Positions 55,374 through 64,000 of a DNA stretch of 64,000 bases are shown piece after piece. The first letter of the stretch is position 1, and every line of letters begins with the position of its first letter. The notes beneath the pieces are model-generated. The model was not told the DNA's origin. It ran no database searches and saw nothing but the letters and a program-made list of their open reading frames with translations. Origin of the DNA: an uncultured Acidimicrobiales bacterium (GTDB lineage: Bacteria > Actinomycetota > Acidimicrobiia > Acidimicrobiales > SZUA-35); the NCBI GenBank assembly GCA_937922805.1, contig CALAJV010000013.1:1-64000 (forward strand), written 5' to 3'. Both the position numbers and the translations under genes were made by a program.

Positions 55374-55478
55374 GCTGTCAACCCCGCCTTGTCCGACTCG
55401 AGCCAGTTTTTTGACTACATACTTAACTCGAACAACCACCCCTCAACGGGGGACCAACGGTGGAAACAAAGATGAGCG

Positions 55479-56822
55479 TTAGTCGGCGTCTATAGGGCCG
55501 AAATCATCCCAACTAGCTGAAGGCCGAGTCGGCGCTATGGGTTTTGCCGTTTCCTCGACTGCCTGATCGACCTCGCCGTCATCGTCGCTCTCAAGCTTCG
55601 TTGTGCCGACTAGAACTGCAGCCATCACGGTGGTGACCGGAACCGCGGCCACGAGCCCGATTGAGCCGCAGAGAGTGCGGACAATCTCGACCGCGACAAT
55701 TTCGGAGTTGGCCACAACACCAAGCGGCTGGTCGGACGCAGCAAACACCAACAAAAGTGGCATGCTTGCTCCGGCGTACGCCAGGAGCAGAGTGTTGACG
55801 GTGGAGGCAATATGTTCTCGACCGACCCGAATCCCCGATGTGATCAGCTCGGCAATCGTCAGCTTCGAATTGCGATGACGAAGTTCCGCTACTGTCGCCA
55901 CCTGAGTTACCGTCACGTCGTCGAGTGCTCCGAGTGCACCGATAACCGCTCCGCCAAGCAGCAGCGACGAGAGGTTCACGTCTGCGATTAGCGGCAGCGT
56001 TAAGCCCTCCTCTGTGGCCAACCCGCTGAAGTTTGCGGCGTCAAAGAACAAAGCTGATATCACCAGAGTCAAAACCAGCGAAGCTAAGGTCCCGGCCAAC
56101 GCCACCGTCGTCGTCGGGGTGAACCCATGCGTGAGGTAAAGACTTAGGAACGCTATGGCGGCACCAGCCACTACCGCCACAAGAATTGGGTCGTTGCCAT
56201 CCAACACCGACGGAGCCACGAAACCGACCAGCACAACCACCGTTATCGCCATAGCGGCCAAAGCCGACAGGCCACGCCAACGACCGAGAGCAACCACAAC
56301 TACAGCGAACAGCACAGTTAGCCATAACAACGTGTTGCCACGGTCACGGTCTCCGTAGAAATAGAAGTCGGTCGATGGTTCGTATCCAAGTACGACATTG
56401 TCGCCGGTTTCCAAAGAGGGCGCAGGGGCGAGCGACGTCAGGTTGTATTCTGGCAGGGTTATAAGCTCCCCAGCATCAGGCCCTTCTTTCATCGTAAAGA
56501 AGAAGCTCACGCAATCTTGAGGGTTGTCGGGCGGTGCGTAGGTGCATTCGGCCTCGACGACTGACTCAACCGTCGCATCGTATTGTTCGGTAACCAACCC
56601 GAGTTCGGCCGCTTCGTCGATTACAAGCGCTCGACCGCTACCGTCGGGCCACAGCAATGCCAACCCGATTACTGTCAAAACGCCGAGAGCGACGACGAGA
56701 CCGAGAATAACTCGAAGCCCTGGGACCCCAAGCCAAACCGCCCAACTTCCTTCAAGGCCATGTCCGTGCCCATGACTGTGTCCGTGCCCGAGGTCAGGTT
56801 GAATCGGTTTTTCATCGCTCAT
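55479..56822 (-). CDS. YibE/F-family multipass membrane protein
   Basis: 447 residues. A His-rich head (DLGHGHSHGHGHGLEGSW, about 10-27) could bind metal. The first membrane segment lies at about 38-58. An outer domain of about 90 residues has two Cys (EAECTYAPPDNPQDCVSFFF). A run of seven or more segments follows, including GNTLLWLTVLFAVVVVALGR, DGNDPILVAVVAGAAIAFLS and LGALDDVTVTQVATVAELRH, the last being a YibE/F hallmark. The acidic C-terminal tail is cytoplasmic. Members have no established substrate. Confidence 0.88.
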   Translation of the reverse strand: MSDEKPIQPDLGHGHSHGHGHGLEGSWAVWLGVPGLRVILGLVVALGVLTVIGLALLWPDGSGRALVIDEAAELGLVTEQYDATVESVVEAECTYAPPDNPQDCVSFFFTMKEGPDAGELITLPEYNLTSLAPAPSLETGDNVVLGYEPSTDFYFYGDRDRGNTLLWLTVLFAVVVVALGRWRGLSALAAMAITVVVLVGFVAPSVLDGNDPILVAVVAGAAIAFLSLYLTHGFTPTTTVALAGTLASLVLTLVISALFFDAANFSGLATEEGLTLPLIADVNLSSLLLGGAVIGALGALDDVTVTQVATVAELRHRNSKLTIAELITSGIRVGREHIASTVNTLLLAYAGASMPLLLVFAASDQPLGVVANSEIVAVEIVRTLCGSIGLVAAVPVTTVMAAVLVGTTKLESDDDGEVDQAVEETAKPIAPTRPSASWDDFGPIDAD

Positions 56823-57020
56823 TGAAAAACATCATAGGACGCTATGAGCACGCCATGACCGACCGACCCCTCAGCAAATAGCGAGGCAAAGGAATCGACC
56901 GCAGTTTGACCGTGGCTTGACTAGATCGGTTCGGCACGGTCAGCGAAGCCGAAGCAATACTGGTCGGCTAAGAAACATTTTGTGGATACAGCCTTGTTCG
57001 TGATGGTCTAGCAGTTCGAA

Positions 57021-58061
57021 TCACCGCGTCGGCGACGGGGCGTAAGCGTTGAGGACCGGGGCAAGTTCGGCCGGGGTCGACCCGTGAAGGATGACTCCGT
57101 CGACCCCAATCGCGAATTGCTGATGTATCGTCTCGACACATTGTTCCGGAGATCCATACGCAGCGGGGGCCAACCAATCGTCTGGAATCAACGATGCGAC
57201 GTAGCTCAGCTCGTCGGTTGTTGCTTTGGCATCAATCGACCCATTGAACGCGGCAACAAATGGATCTCCCCTGAACGCCGTCAGAACCGCCGGGTCCCAG
57301 CCATTGGTCGCAACCATTAGATCGCCATATGCTTGCAAGTAGGTTGCTAGCCGCCCTACGGACTTCTTCAAACGAGCCGGTTCCGGAAGGTGATCGCCAA
57401 TTGTGGCCAGACACGACCAAACTCGGACCGTCGATGGGTCACGACCAGCTTTTTCTGCCGCCTCTTTGACCGTTGCCACGCACCGAGCAAGCGTTTCATC
57501 GGTAAAGAACGTGTGGAGAATCACATCGTCAAAGACTCGACCGCCGAGAGCGAGACTGTTGGGTCCGAATGCTACCAATCCGAGCGGAATATCTTCGTCG
57601 AAGCCGGAGTCGAGCCGCAGCGCTGGCCACGACCCGGCTGGACCGCTGTGACCGACGATGGTCTCACCTTTCCATAGGCGACGCATCAGATTCGCAAAGT
57701 CCTCCATTTGAGCGGTCGTAATTCGCTCCATGCCAAAGGCATCTTGAAGCCGGGGAATCCCCCGGCCAATCCCGAGTGTGAACCGACCACCGGTGAGAAA
57801 GTGCATCGTCGTGGCGTACGATGCCGACACAATGGGGTGACGGGTGTTGTGGTTGGTGGCCGCGGTGATGATTCGCATTTGGTTGGACGCCACGGCTGCG
57901 GCCCCACTTAAGGTCGCCGCTTCCTTCACGTTGAATCGCTCGGAGATAAAGCACGCACCAAGTCCTAACTCTTCGGCCTGGCGGACCTCACTAATTAGCT
58001 CGCGAGGGCTGTCCGGCGCCCCGGCCAACGTGAAGAAGCCGAGTTCAGGAAATGACGTCAT
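57021..58061 (-). CDS. LLM-class F420-dependent oxidoreductase
   Basis: A 346-residue luciferase-like flavin/F420 enzyme. The barrel start GFFTLAGAPDSPRELISEVR, the AEELGLGACFISERFNVKEA segment, TAATNHNTRHPIVSASYATT and GGRFTLGIGRGIPRL are typical of the bacterial LLM family. C-terminal GSPEQCVETIHQQFAIGVDG is the closing motif. F420 is more likely than FMN in actinobacteria, but the sequence alone does not settle the cofactor. Substrate unknown. Flanked by the YibE/F and ABC permease genes without apparent linkage. Confidence 0.88.
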   Translation of the reverse strand: MTSFPELGFFTLAGAPDSPRELISEVRQAEELGLGACFISERFNVKEAATLSGAAAVASNQMRIITAATNHNTRHPIVSASYATTMHFLTGGRFTLGIGRGIPRLQDAFGMERITTAQMEDFANLMRRLWKGETIVGHSGPAGSWPALRLDSGFDEDIPLGLVAFGPNSLALGGRVFDDVILHTFFTDETLARCVATVKEAAEKAGRDPSTVRVWSCLATIGDHLPEPARLKKSVGRLATYLQAYGDLMVATNGWDPAVLTAFRGDPFVAAFNGSIDAKATTDELSYVASLIPDDWLAPAAYGSPEQCVETIHQQFAIGVDGVILHGSTPAELAPVLNAYAPSPTR

Positions 58062-58123
58062 CTCCCCAACCTACGATCCTCGCCTACTGTCAGCAAATGC
58101 CCAAGCAGCCTCACCGGAAGGCT

Positions 58124-58190
58124 GGCCATCATCTGGGTGCTCAACCTTGAGGGTTGGTACTGGGCGTAAAGTACGACCCAGATGATGGCC
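58124..58190. terminator. 15-bp perfect inverted repeat with inner hairpins
   Basis: GGCCATCATCTGGGT (58124-58138) pairs perfectly with ACCCAGATGATGGCC (58176-58190). The 37-base interior holds two more possible stems: CAACC/GGTTG (58142-58146 and 58152-58156) and GTAC/GTAC (58157-58160 and 58171-58174). It lies after the ABC permease stop on the minus strand, so it may terminate that operon. Confidence 0.6.
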
Positions 58191-58240
58191 GCGGCGGCTG
58201 ATCGACAACTGATGCTCGTTGCCGCAGATATAGGCAAGTG

Positions 58241-60895
58241 CTAGTTAGTACTGATGGCGTCCAGCACGTTGAGCCTGCTCGCTCGGAACGCTGGCAGCAG
58301 GGCGGAGATCAACCCGGCGACCGATGCGATCAGAACGAGAATCGCAATGCGGGCCCATGGCACAGAAAACGTCGACAGAATGTCGTCAGGGATCGCGGCA
58401 ACCAGGAGCGCACCGAGACCAAGACCAATCGCTGCTCCGAGGATGGCTCCGACAGCTGAGATTATTGCCGCCTCCCACCGGATCATGCGTCGAGATTGGC
58501 GTCGGGTCATGCCTACCGCCCGTAGCAAACCGATTTCCCTGGTCCGTTCGAACACCGACAGGGCCATCGTGTTGGCGATTCCAACCAGAGCGATCAGAAT
58601 GGCGAGACCAAGCAAAGCGCTAAGCAACGAAGTGAAGTCATCGACAAATCCGGAGAATGTCTCCCGGGCCTCAGCCGCTGACTGGAACTCCAAATTCGGA
58701 TAGTCCTCCCCGAGTTCGGCAAAGCGAGCGTCAGCATCAGCGGTTGAAACGCTGTCCGCTTTCAGGGCGGCGGCAAAGTCCGAAGTGGGCTGGTCCGAGA
58801 TCTGCTCGTACCGGTCGACGGTTACTAGTAGTGGTGCCAGCAAGACTTCCTCGGTAAAGATGGCGACCACTTCAAGCTCAGCCACGTCACCATTGTCGAG
58901 CACCATTCGAACAGTGTCACCCAGCCCAAGGCCGTATCGGTCGGCCAAGCTGTCGTCTATTCCAACCGAATCGTTGTCGATTGCGCTCAACGATCCGTCG
59001 GTCGTGCCAACGTTGAACAGTTGTTCCGCTACCGAAAAATCGAGAGCGGCAACACCAGTTCCACTAGTCTCGCCGTCAACGGGCTCGCCATCGACGACAA
59101 CCTCGTTCTCCAAATCAACACCCCATAGGCGAACGCCGGTTACAGCAGTGAACATCGGGTCGTCGTCGATTCGTTGAATCGCTTCGTCTGGAATGTCGAA
59201 CGCTTGGGTGTTGACGATGTAATCAGCTTGAAGGCCCGCTTCAAATGTTTGCTTGATCTCCTTTTTGATTGAAGCACCAAGTACCAGAGCCATCGAAACT
59301 AACGAAAGGCCGATCATTAACGCCGACGCGGTTGAGGCGGTCCGCCGTGGATTGCGAGCAGCGTTTTCCTTAGCCAGTTGGCCTGGTTTGGCCAGAGCGG
59401 TCTCGAGCGGAAGGCCAAGCCCACGACTTAACGGGCCGGCCGCCAGTGGGCTCAACAATGTTAGGCCAACGAACAGAGCGGCAGCGCCGACACCGAGGCC
59501 CGTCAACGTTGATGAGGTTCCACCGAACACGAACAACGCCAGCCCCAGCAGTCCGGCACCACCAAGGGTGAAAATGCCACCGAATATGTATCGTCGGGCC
59601 GATTTCTCAGTCGTCTCAATCGATCCCGATATGGCTGCGATTGGTGACGTGCGAGAAGCGGCAACAGCGGGCAGTAGAGAAGAGATAACGGTGACGACGG
59701 TTCCGATCGCAAGCGCCACAATGATCGTTAGCGGAGACAAGATGATATCGAACGGCGGTAGTGGAATTCCGAGAACTCCAAGAAGCGCGCTGAGTCCATA
59801 AGCTAACCCGATGCCAGCGCCAATACCGACGACCGAAGCGGCAAGCCCAATCAGGAACGACTCAATGATAACCGAGCGTCGAATTTGAGCCGGGGTGGCG
59901 CCGATCGCTCGAAGCAGTCCAAGTTCTCTGATCCGTTGACCAACAACGATTGAGAACGTGTTGGCAATAATGAAGATCGAGACGAAGAGTGAGATTAAGG
60001 CAAAGCCCAACAGTACCCATCCGAACAGGTCAATACCGGCGTTGAACTGAGCTGCAGTTTCGGCCGCAACGTCAGCCTGGTTCTGCACTAACACTCGATC
60101 TGTACCAACATCATCGAGATCAAACGACTCGATCTCGGCACCGTCGACATCCGGGTCGAAATCAACGCGACTGGTTGAGCCGGGTTCGTTGCCGAGCGTG
60201 ACAGCCACCGTCTCTTGCAGTTCAGGAACCGGAACGGTGCCGTCGATTGAAATAGAAATGTCGTCCCACTCTCCAGCCGGGGATGAGAAGAACTCGCGGG
60301 CGGTTTGAAGGTCGAATGCCATAAGCGTCGCACCGTTTGTCGTATTGTCTTCCCCAAAGCGGAAGGTGCCAACTAATGTGGCCGACCGGTTACCAACTGG
60401 GGTGACGAATTCGTAGGTTTCGCCTTCGACGAAGCCGTGCTTGGCCGCCGCATCAATGTCGATTGCCCATTCCATTGGATTAGTCGGTGGCCGACCGGCT
60501 ACTAACGTAGTCGGATTAAGCACCTCGTCGACTGTCCACGCAAATGCGATCTGTGGAGGGCCGTTGGTCCCGATCGTGGTGCCGTCGGGCTTGATTGGCT
60601 GAATGCTGTTGTCAAAGCCAGAGAGGCTACCTTCGGCTACTCGAACACCGTCAAGATCATTGAGTAAAGCCAAGTCGGTGTCGGTCAACGGGTCGTCGGA
60701 GTCGGCGTCGAAGGTGGTAACAAGAAGATCTGTTCCTTGAACGATCTCTTCTGAGAGTCCAGCGAACGAATCCTTCAAACCGTCACGCAGAACAAACGAT
60801 GAGACTACAAACCCGACGCCAAGCACGATGGCGAGAGCGGTAAGGGCGAGTCGGACTGCATTAGCTGCAAGGTTTTTGACTGCTAGGCGAAACAT
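58241..60895 (-). CDS. ABC transporter permease, FtsX/MacB type
   Basis: 884 codons from ATG 60895, preceded by a G-rich site. The frame to 60964 overlaps the upstream gene and is less likely. It has the duplicated FtsX plan: a first membrane segment (LALTALAIVLGVGFVVSSFV), a large outer domain with TDLLVTTFDADSDDPLTDTD, and two blocks of three segments around 300-440 and 770-880. FSIVVGQRIRELGLLRAIGA and LSVFERTREIGLLRAVGMTR are the two FtsX signatures. A middle segment pair and second outer domain lie between. It works with the ATPase encoded 13 bases upstream, probably exporting lipid or peptide, or acting as a mechanotransducer. Confidence 0.92.
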   Translation of the reverse strand: MFRLAVKNLAANAVRLALTALAIVLGVGFVVSSFVLRDGLKDSFAGLSEEIVQGTDLLVTTFDADSDDPLTDTDLALLNDLDGVRVAEGSLSGFDNSIQPIKPDGTTIGTNGPPQIAFAWTVDEVLNPTTLVAGRPPTNPMEWAIDIDAAAKHGFVEGETYEFVTPVGNRSATLVGTFRFGEDNTTNGATLMAFDLQTAREFFSSPAGEWDDISISIDGTVPVPELQETVAVTLGNEPGSTSRVDFDPDVDGAEIESFDLDDVGTDRVLVQNQADVAAETAAQFNAGIDLFGWVLLGFALISLFVSIFIIANTFSIVVGQRIRELGLLRAIGATPAQIRRSVIIESFLIGLAASVVGIGAGIGLAYGLSALLGVLGIPLPPFDIILSPLTIIVALAIGTVVTVISSLLPAVAASRTSPIAAISGSIETTEKSARRYIFGGIFTLGGAGLLGLALFVFGGTSSTLTGLGVGAAALFVGLTLLSPLAAGPLSRGLGLPLETALAKPGQLAKENAARNPRRTASTASALMIGLSLVSMALVLGASIKKEIKQTFEAGLQADYIVNTQAFDIPDEAIQRIDDDPMFTAVTGVRLWGVDLENEVVVDGEPVDGETSGTGVAALDFSVAEQLFNVGTTDGSLSAIDNDSVGIDDSLADRYGLGLGDTVRMVLDNGDVAELEVVAIFTEEVLLAPLLVTVDRYEQISDQPTSDFAAALKADSVSTADADARFAELGEDYPNLEFQSAAEARETFSGFVDDFTSLLSALLGLAILIALVGIANTMALSVFERTREIGLLRAVGMTRRQSRRMIRWEAAIISAVGAILGAAIGLGLGALLVAAIPDDILSTFSVPWARIAILVLIASVAGLISALLPAFRASRLNVLDAISTN

Positions 60896-60908
60896 CTGCT
60901 TCCCCCCC

Positions 60909-61673
60909 CTAGCTCTGGGCTGCGGCACGAACCGCAGCCAAGATCGAATCCGTGTCGGGCTCATGCATCTCGTTAACGATCCGACCGTCGTTTAGAAACA
61001 ACGCTCGATCGGTGTATGAAGCAGCGACTGGATCGTGCGTTACCATCACGATCGTCTGGCCAAAGTCGGTGACGGCACGGCGCATAAAATCAAGAATTTC
61101 GCCGCCAGTTTGCGAGTCGAGATTACCGGTCGGCTCATCAGCAAAGATAACGTCCGGTCGAGAACTGAGCGCTCTCGCCACGGCCACCCGCTGCTGTTGA
61201 CCACCAGAAAGCTCGCTGGGTCGATGACCGAGGCGATGTTCAAGACCTACCGCCTTAATAACTTGATCCAAATAGGCTTGGTCGATTGACCCTTTGCCCA
61301 AGTCTGCCGGCAACGTAATATTCTCTAGCGCGGTCAGGGTAGGTACCAAGTTGAACGCTTGGAAGACGAATCCGATCTTGGTTCGCCGGAGAATAGTCAG
61401 ATCCTTCTCAGAAAGCTGCGAAAGAGCAGTCGAGCCGATGTAGGCATCACCGCTACTAAGCCGGTCTAACCCGGCTAGGCAGTGCATCAAAGTGGACTTT
61501 CCAGAACCGGAAGGGCCCATGATGGCTGTGAATTGGCCTGCCGCGAACGAGCAGTCAACCTCATTGAGGGCGACTACTTGAGTGTCGCCATCGCCGTAGA
61601 TTTTGGTTGCTCCTCTGGTCCCCGCTGCCATCGGTCCAGTGGCGACTTGGTTGGTAGTTTCTGTTATAGCCAT
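60909..61673 (-). CDS. ABC transporter ATP-binding protein, LolD/MacB type
   Basis: 254 residues with all ABC motifs: Walker A MGPSGSGKSTLMHCLAGLD, Q-loop IGFVFQAFNLVPTL, signature ELSGGQQQRVAVARAL, Walker B VIFADEPTGNLDSQTGGE and H-loop VMVTHDPVAASYTDRAL. LSxxD-x-I-L-RRTKIGFVFQ and the FNLVPTL-type Q-loop place it with LolD/MacB/FtsE-like ATPases that pair with FtsX-type permeases. Translationally close to the permease, so they form one transporter. Confidence 0.95.
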   Translation of the reverse strand: MAITETTNQVATGPMAAGTRGATKIYGDGDTQVVALNEVDCSFAAGQFTAIMGPSGSGKSTLMHCLAGLDRLSSGDAYIGSTALSQLSEKDLTILRRTKIGFVFQAFNLVPTLTALENITLPADLGKGSIDQAYLDQVIKAVGLEHRLGHRPSELSGGQQQRVAVARALSSRPDVIFADEPTGNLDSQTGGEILDFMRRAVTDFGQTIVMVTHDPVAASYTDRALFLNDGRIVNEMHEPDTDSILAAVRAAAQS

Positions 61674-61777
61674 TTCACGCTTGCCCTCTCAAGTTGTCGA
61701 ACGTCAACAACTCTGGACCAAACGCTCCGCTGTGTCTGTTGGGGACAACCCTGGTCTCTCCCCCATAACCCTTAGCT

Positions 61778-61811
61778 AACCCTGAGACGATGACCGATAC
61801 GTCTCAGGGTT
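61778..61811 (-). terminator. 12-bp perfect hairpin after the SGNH gene
   Basis: AACCCTGAGACG (61778-61789) pairs with CGTCTCAGGGTT (61800-61811), loop 10, about 16 bases after the SGNH stop on the minus strand. No T run. It also lies upstream of the ABC ATPase gene. Confidence 0.65.
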
Positions 61812-61826
61812 GCATTGACCGAAGGT

Positions 61827-64000
61827 CTAGTTCCCAACCTTGATCTCGACATCAACAACGTAGGTCGCTCCAGATCCTCGCCGTCGGAACTGGAACGAGC
61901 GATCCCGCAAGGAGCCACCTGCAGCAGCGACGCCCTGCAGCTGTTCTGCAAAGGCCGAATCGATCACAGCGACCAGGCTCTCATCAACCGACAGGAAGAA
62001 CATAGGGAAGAACCCGACCACGTCAGCGCCGCCAATGTCTCTTACCGCGCTCTCAAGGGTGTCAGAAATTCCAGGATTATCGTACGGATCGGCCGCATCA
62101 GTAACTAGACCTGATGCTTCTGTGATCCGTTCGGCCAAGCCAGCTGGATCAGCAGCGACGGTAACCGGATCGAGCGGTTCGATAATCTGTTCGATCGCTC
62201 GTTGAAGCTCATCAGCAACGTCTTGGATCTTCTTTCGAACCGGGCTACTGCTTCCCGGTTCGTCTTCCAACAAGATAGCAACATGACCAATGAGTTCTGG
62301 CAGCGATCCGGCTCGAACGTCGACCTCATTCACGGCGACAAAATTCTGGTACTCGTACCGGCCGATGTTGTCGGGGATCATCCACGTATCACCATCGTCG
62401 CGCCCCTTCGGTCCGTCGTAGCGGAACGAGTTAGTAACTGTAGTCGAGCCCCTAACTCCCGGCGTGGTCCGAAATTCGATCACGACCAGACGAGGCTCAT
62501 CACCGTTTTGAAGACCGCCTTCTTCTCCGGCATCAGCAACGAAAAGCTTGTTGTAGTCGATTGTGAGCGAGTTGCCGGAAGCCGCTGTTGTCGACACGGC
62601 CCGGCGTGGAACCAAATTGGCAGGCCCACCGTCGCCTAGTGGCATAATCCCCGGCCGAACGAGCGCAATCCGATCTAGGACTAGTTCGCCTTCGAGTCGG
62701 CCAAAGTCGAGCACTCGAGTACCAGCGCTTAGCTCGGTAGGTCCGAGGTAGACCCAGGTGAAGTTCGATCCGATGGAACCGCCCAATCCTTCACCTGGTT
62801 GTTGCACCCCGTCGAAACCCCACGTCAGTTGGTCCTTGCTGTTCGTCGTCGCTCGCCGACGAATCCAAAGGTCATAAGAGCCAGCAGTGGTAATGGGAAT
62901 TTCGTAGCTAAGTCGAGCGCCGTCAACTCGCGTTGTCTCAGGGCCAGCCAGTGACACGACTGTGTTGATCGCTGGTACGCCAACCGCTCCGGTGGCGCCG
63001 CCTCTTCCCCATCCGGAGTCGTTTCGAGTCGTGTAGTTCTCGGCCTCGAACACGATTACGTCTTGTGGGATCCCACCTTCGGGGATTAGCGGCTCACCGA
63101 ATGGATCTTCTAGTTCCGGGGCTGGGGCGTCCGGCGACAAGTCCAATCGATAGGTCAGCGACAATGTAGGGTCGATGACCATGGCCAGTTCGCTACCCCA
63201 GATGTCATAGCCATTAAAACCAAACGGCTCTTCGAACTGGGCAACCGCTCCGGTCAAGCCGGGCCCTCCGGTCAGATGTATGCAATCAGCAGAGGAATAG
63301 ACCACTGGCGGCAGGCTGCGGAAGTCAGGGTTGCCTGGTCGGCCTTGCATGGTTCCCAAAAGGTTCGGTGTCTCTACATCGGGTCGGGCCCGACTGATGC
63401 TGAGATACATGTTCCTCAGCGCCTTTTGACGATCGTTAGATTGGGCTGGGTCGAACGGAACTCCCGGTTGGCCGGCGATGACGTTGGCAGCGGTAAGACA
63501 TGCGGCCGTCACCGTTGGGTTGAGCAAGTCGTAGCCGGGCATCACAATTCGGACGTTCGGATCGATTGTTCTCATCGCGTCAATGCTGACGATTATGTTC
63601 TGCGCAGCCCCTCCAAGGCGCACCTCCACATCTTGTTCAGTCTGAGGAAATGCGTTTGCACCACCTTCAGGGAGCACCAGGTCGTTGCCGCCAGCGCTGA
63701 ACGACACAACGTTGTCACTGCAGTCGCCAAGCCCGGCCGCAAGCTTGCTAGCAACAGTCTGATAGTTTGCGGTGCCGGGTAGCCAATCTCGGCTGAGCGT
63801 ACTCCCAACCCCTAGTTGGTGTACTCGCCACCCGCGGTTAGTGAACGTTTTGTCCAAGAACGGTCCGACTCGCGCCGCCCATGAGTCTCCAGCCACGATC
63901 AAGTTTTTGGTTCGGCCGCTCGGGCATTCGAACGAATCATCGACCGCGTCAGCGCTAGTCAACGGAATTCCCACCCGCAGATCGGTAGTTCTATCACCAA
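61827..64000 (-). CDS. exported SGNH/GDSL hydrolase with carbohydrate-binding-like domain (5' end missing)
   Basis: The frame is open through base 64000, so the signal region is off the window. A GTG at 63974 is in frame but probably internal. About 724 residues are visible. The SGNH domain has the nucleophile in NLIVAGDSWAARVG, GGND in FSAGGNDLVL and the Asp-His pair in SADCIHLTGGPG. A beta-sandwich follows (VIVFEAENYTTRNDSGWGRG to GELVLDRIALVRPG) that resembles a CBM6/35 module. The last 200 residues, with TTPGVRGSTTVTNSFRYDG and ADVVGFFPMFFLSVDES, are not recognised. Likely an extracellular esterase or deacetylase acting on polysaccharide or lipid. Confidence 0.85.
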   Translation of the reverse strand, partial: GDRTTDLRVGIPLTSADAVDDSFECPSGRTKNLIVAGDSWAARVGPFLDKTFTNRGWRVHQLGVGSTLSRDWLPGTANYQTVASKLAAGLGDCSDNVVSFSAGGNDLVLPEGGANAFPQTEQDVEVRLGGAAQNIIVSIDAMRTIDPNVRIVMPGYDLLNPTVTAACLTAANVIAGQPGVPFDPAQSNDRQKALRNMYLSISRARPDVETPNLLGTMQGRPGNPDFRSLPPVVYSSADCIHLTGGPGLTGAVAQFEEPFGFNGYDIWGSELAMVIDPTLSLTYRLDLSPDAPAPELEDPFGEPLIPEGGIPQDVIVFEAENYTTRNDSGWGRGGATGAVGVPAINTVVSLAGPETTRVDGARLSYEIPITTAGSYDLWIRRRATTNSKDQLTWGFDGVQQPGEGLGGSIGSNFTWVYLGPTELSAGTRVLDFGRLEGELVLDRIALVRPGIMPLGDGGPANLVPRRAVSTTAASGNSLTIDYNKLFVADAGEEGGLQNGDEPRLVVIEFRTTPGVRGSTTVTNSFRYDGPKGRDDGDTWMIPDNIGRYEYQNFVAVNEVDVRAGSLPELIGHVAILLEDEPGSSSPVRKKIQDVADELQRAIEQIIEPLDPVTVAADPAGLAERITEASGLVTDAADPYDNPGISDTLESAVRDIGGADVVGFFPMFFLSVDESLVAVIDSAFAEQLQGVAAAGGSLRDRSFQFRRRGSGATYVVDVEIKVGN

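Overview
The window reads as a chromosomal segment of an actinobacterium. The most likely group is an environmental member of the class Acidimicrobiia, but this is inferred from gene content and moderate GC, not from a marker-gene comparison. The pointers are a mycobacterial MhuD-type heme monooxygenase, an F420-type LLM oxidoreductase, a DivIVA-domain coiled-coil protein resembling streptomycete polarity proteins, frequent GTG/TTG starts, and many Thr/Ser/Pro-rich exported proteins. No insertion sequence, prophage, integrase or CRISPR array was seen. Two tRNA genes are present: Ala-TGC on the minus strand near 28.5 kb and Gly-CCC on the plus strand near 53.3 kb.

Layout, 0-24 kb. A two-component pair on the minus strand is cut by the left edge. 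An anchored CAP-domain protein follows, then the housekeeping run dnaX-ybaB-recR. A thiolase and a flippase lie on the minus strand. A long DivIVA-domain coiled-coil protein and a cyclic-di-GMP phosphodiesterase with a degenerate GGDEF motif follow. Next come xseA-xseB-polyprenyl diphosphate synthase, a NarL-type kinase/regulator pair, an unlisted 50-residue zinc-ribbon protein, prfC, an exported PQQ-type beta-propeller protein and a single-pass anchored protein.

Layout, 24-36 kb. This part carries an MFS transporter divergent from an AraC/GyrI-like regulator, an amidase, a DUF1801 protein, tRNA-Ala, an HExxH metallopeptidase-like lipoprotein, the MhuD-like monooxygenase, a DUF2461 protein, a large surface protein with five approximately 50-residue repeats plus a propeller-like domain, a lipoprotein, and a proline racemase superfamily enzyme of the Ser/Cys type.

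Layout, 36-48 kb. This is the most unusual part. A roughly 1000-residue exported protein ends in an Asp-Asp-Gly-Tyr repeat tail. It meets, tail to tail and sharing stop-codon bases, a tightly packed minus-strand operon: a DUF11-like protein of unknown function, a DUF2236 (Lcp/MpaB-like) heme oxygenase, and a class III nucleotide cyclase fused to a STAND ATPase and TPR region. Upstream lie a pair of 64-nt direct repeats that each fold into a hairpin, a small coiled-coil protein, and an exported protein with three Cys-flanked DGDG repeats. I treat this as the best candidate for an undescribed system.

Layout, 48-64 kb. An SRPBCC protein and a one-chain iron-sulfur L-serine dehydratase are followed by a DUF2207-like membrane protein with a long Pro-rich tail, tRNA-Gly, an exported subtilase with fibronectin-like domains, a YibE/F-family membrane protein, the LLM oxidoreductase, a MacB/FtsX-type ABC exporter pair, and an SGNH hydrolase with a carbohydrate-binding-like domain that runs off the right edge. 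Several intergenic gaps hold strong hairpins, listed separately.
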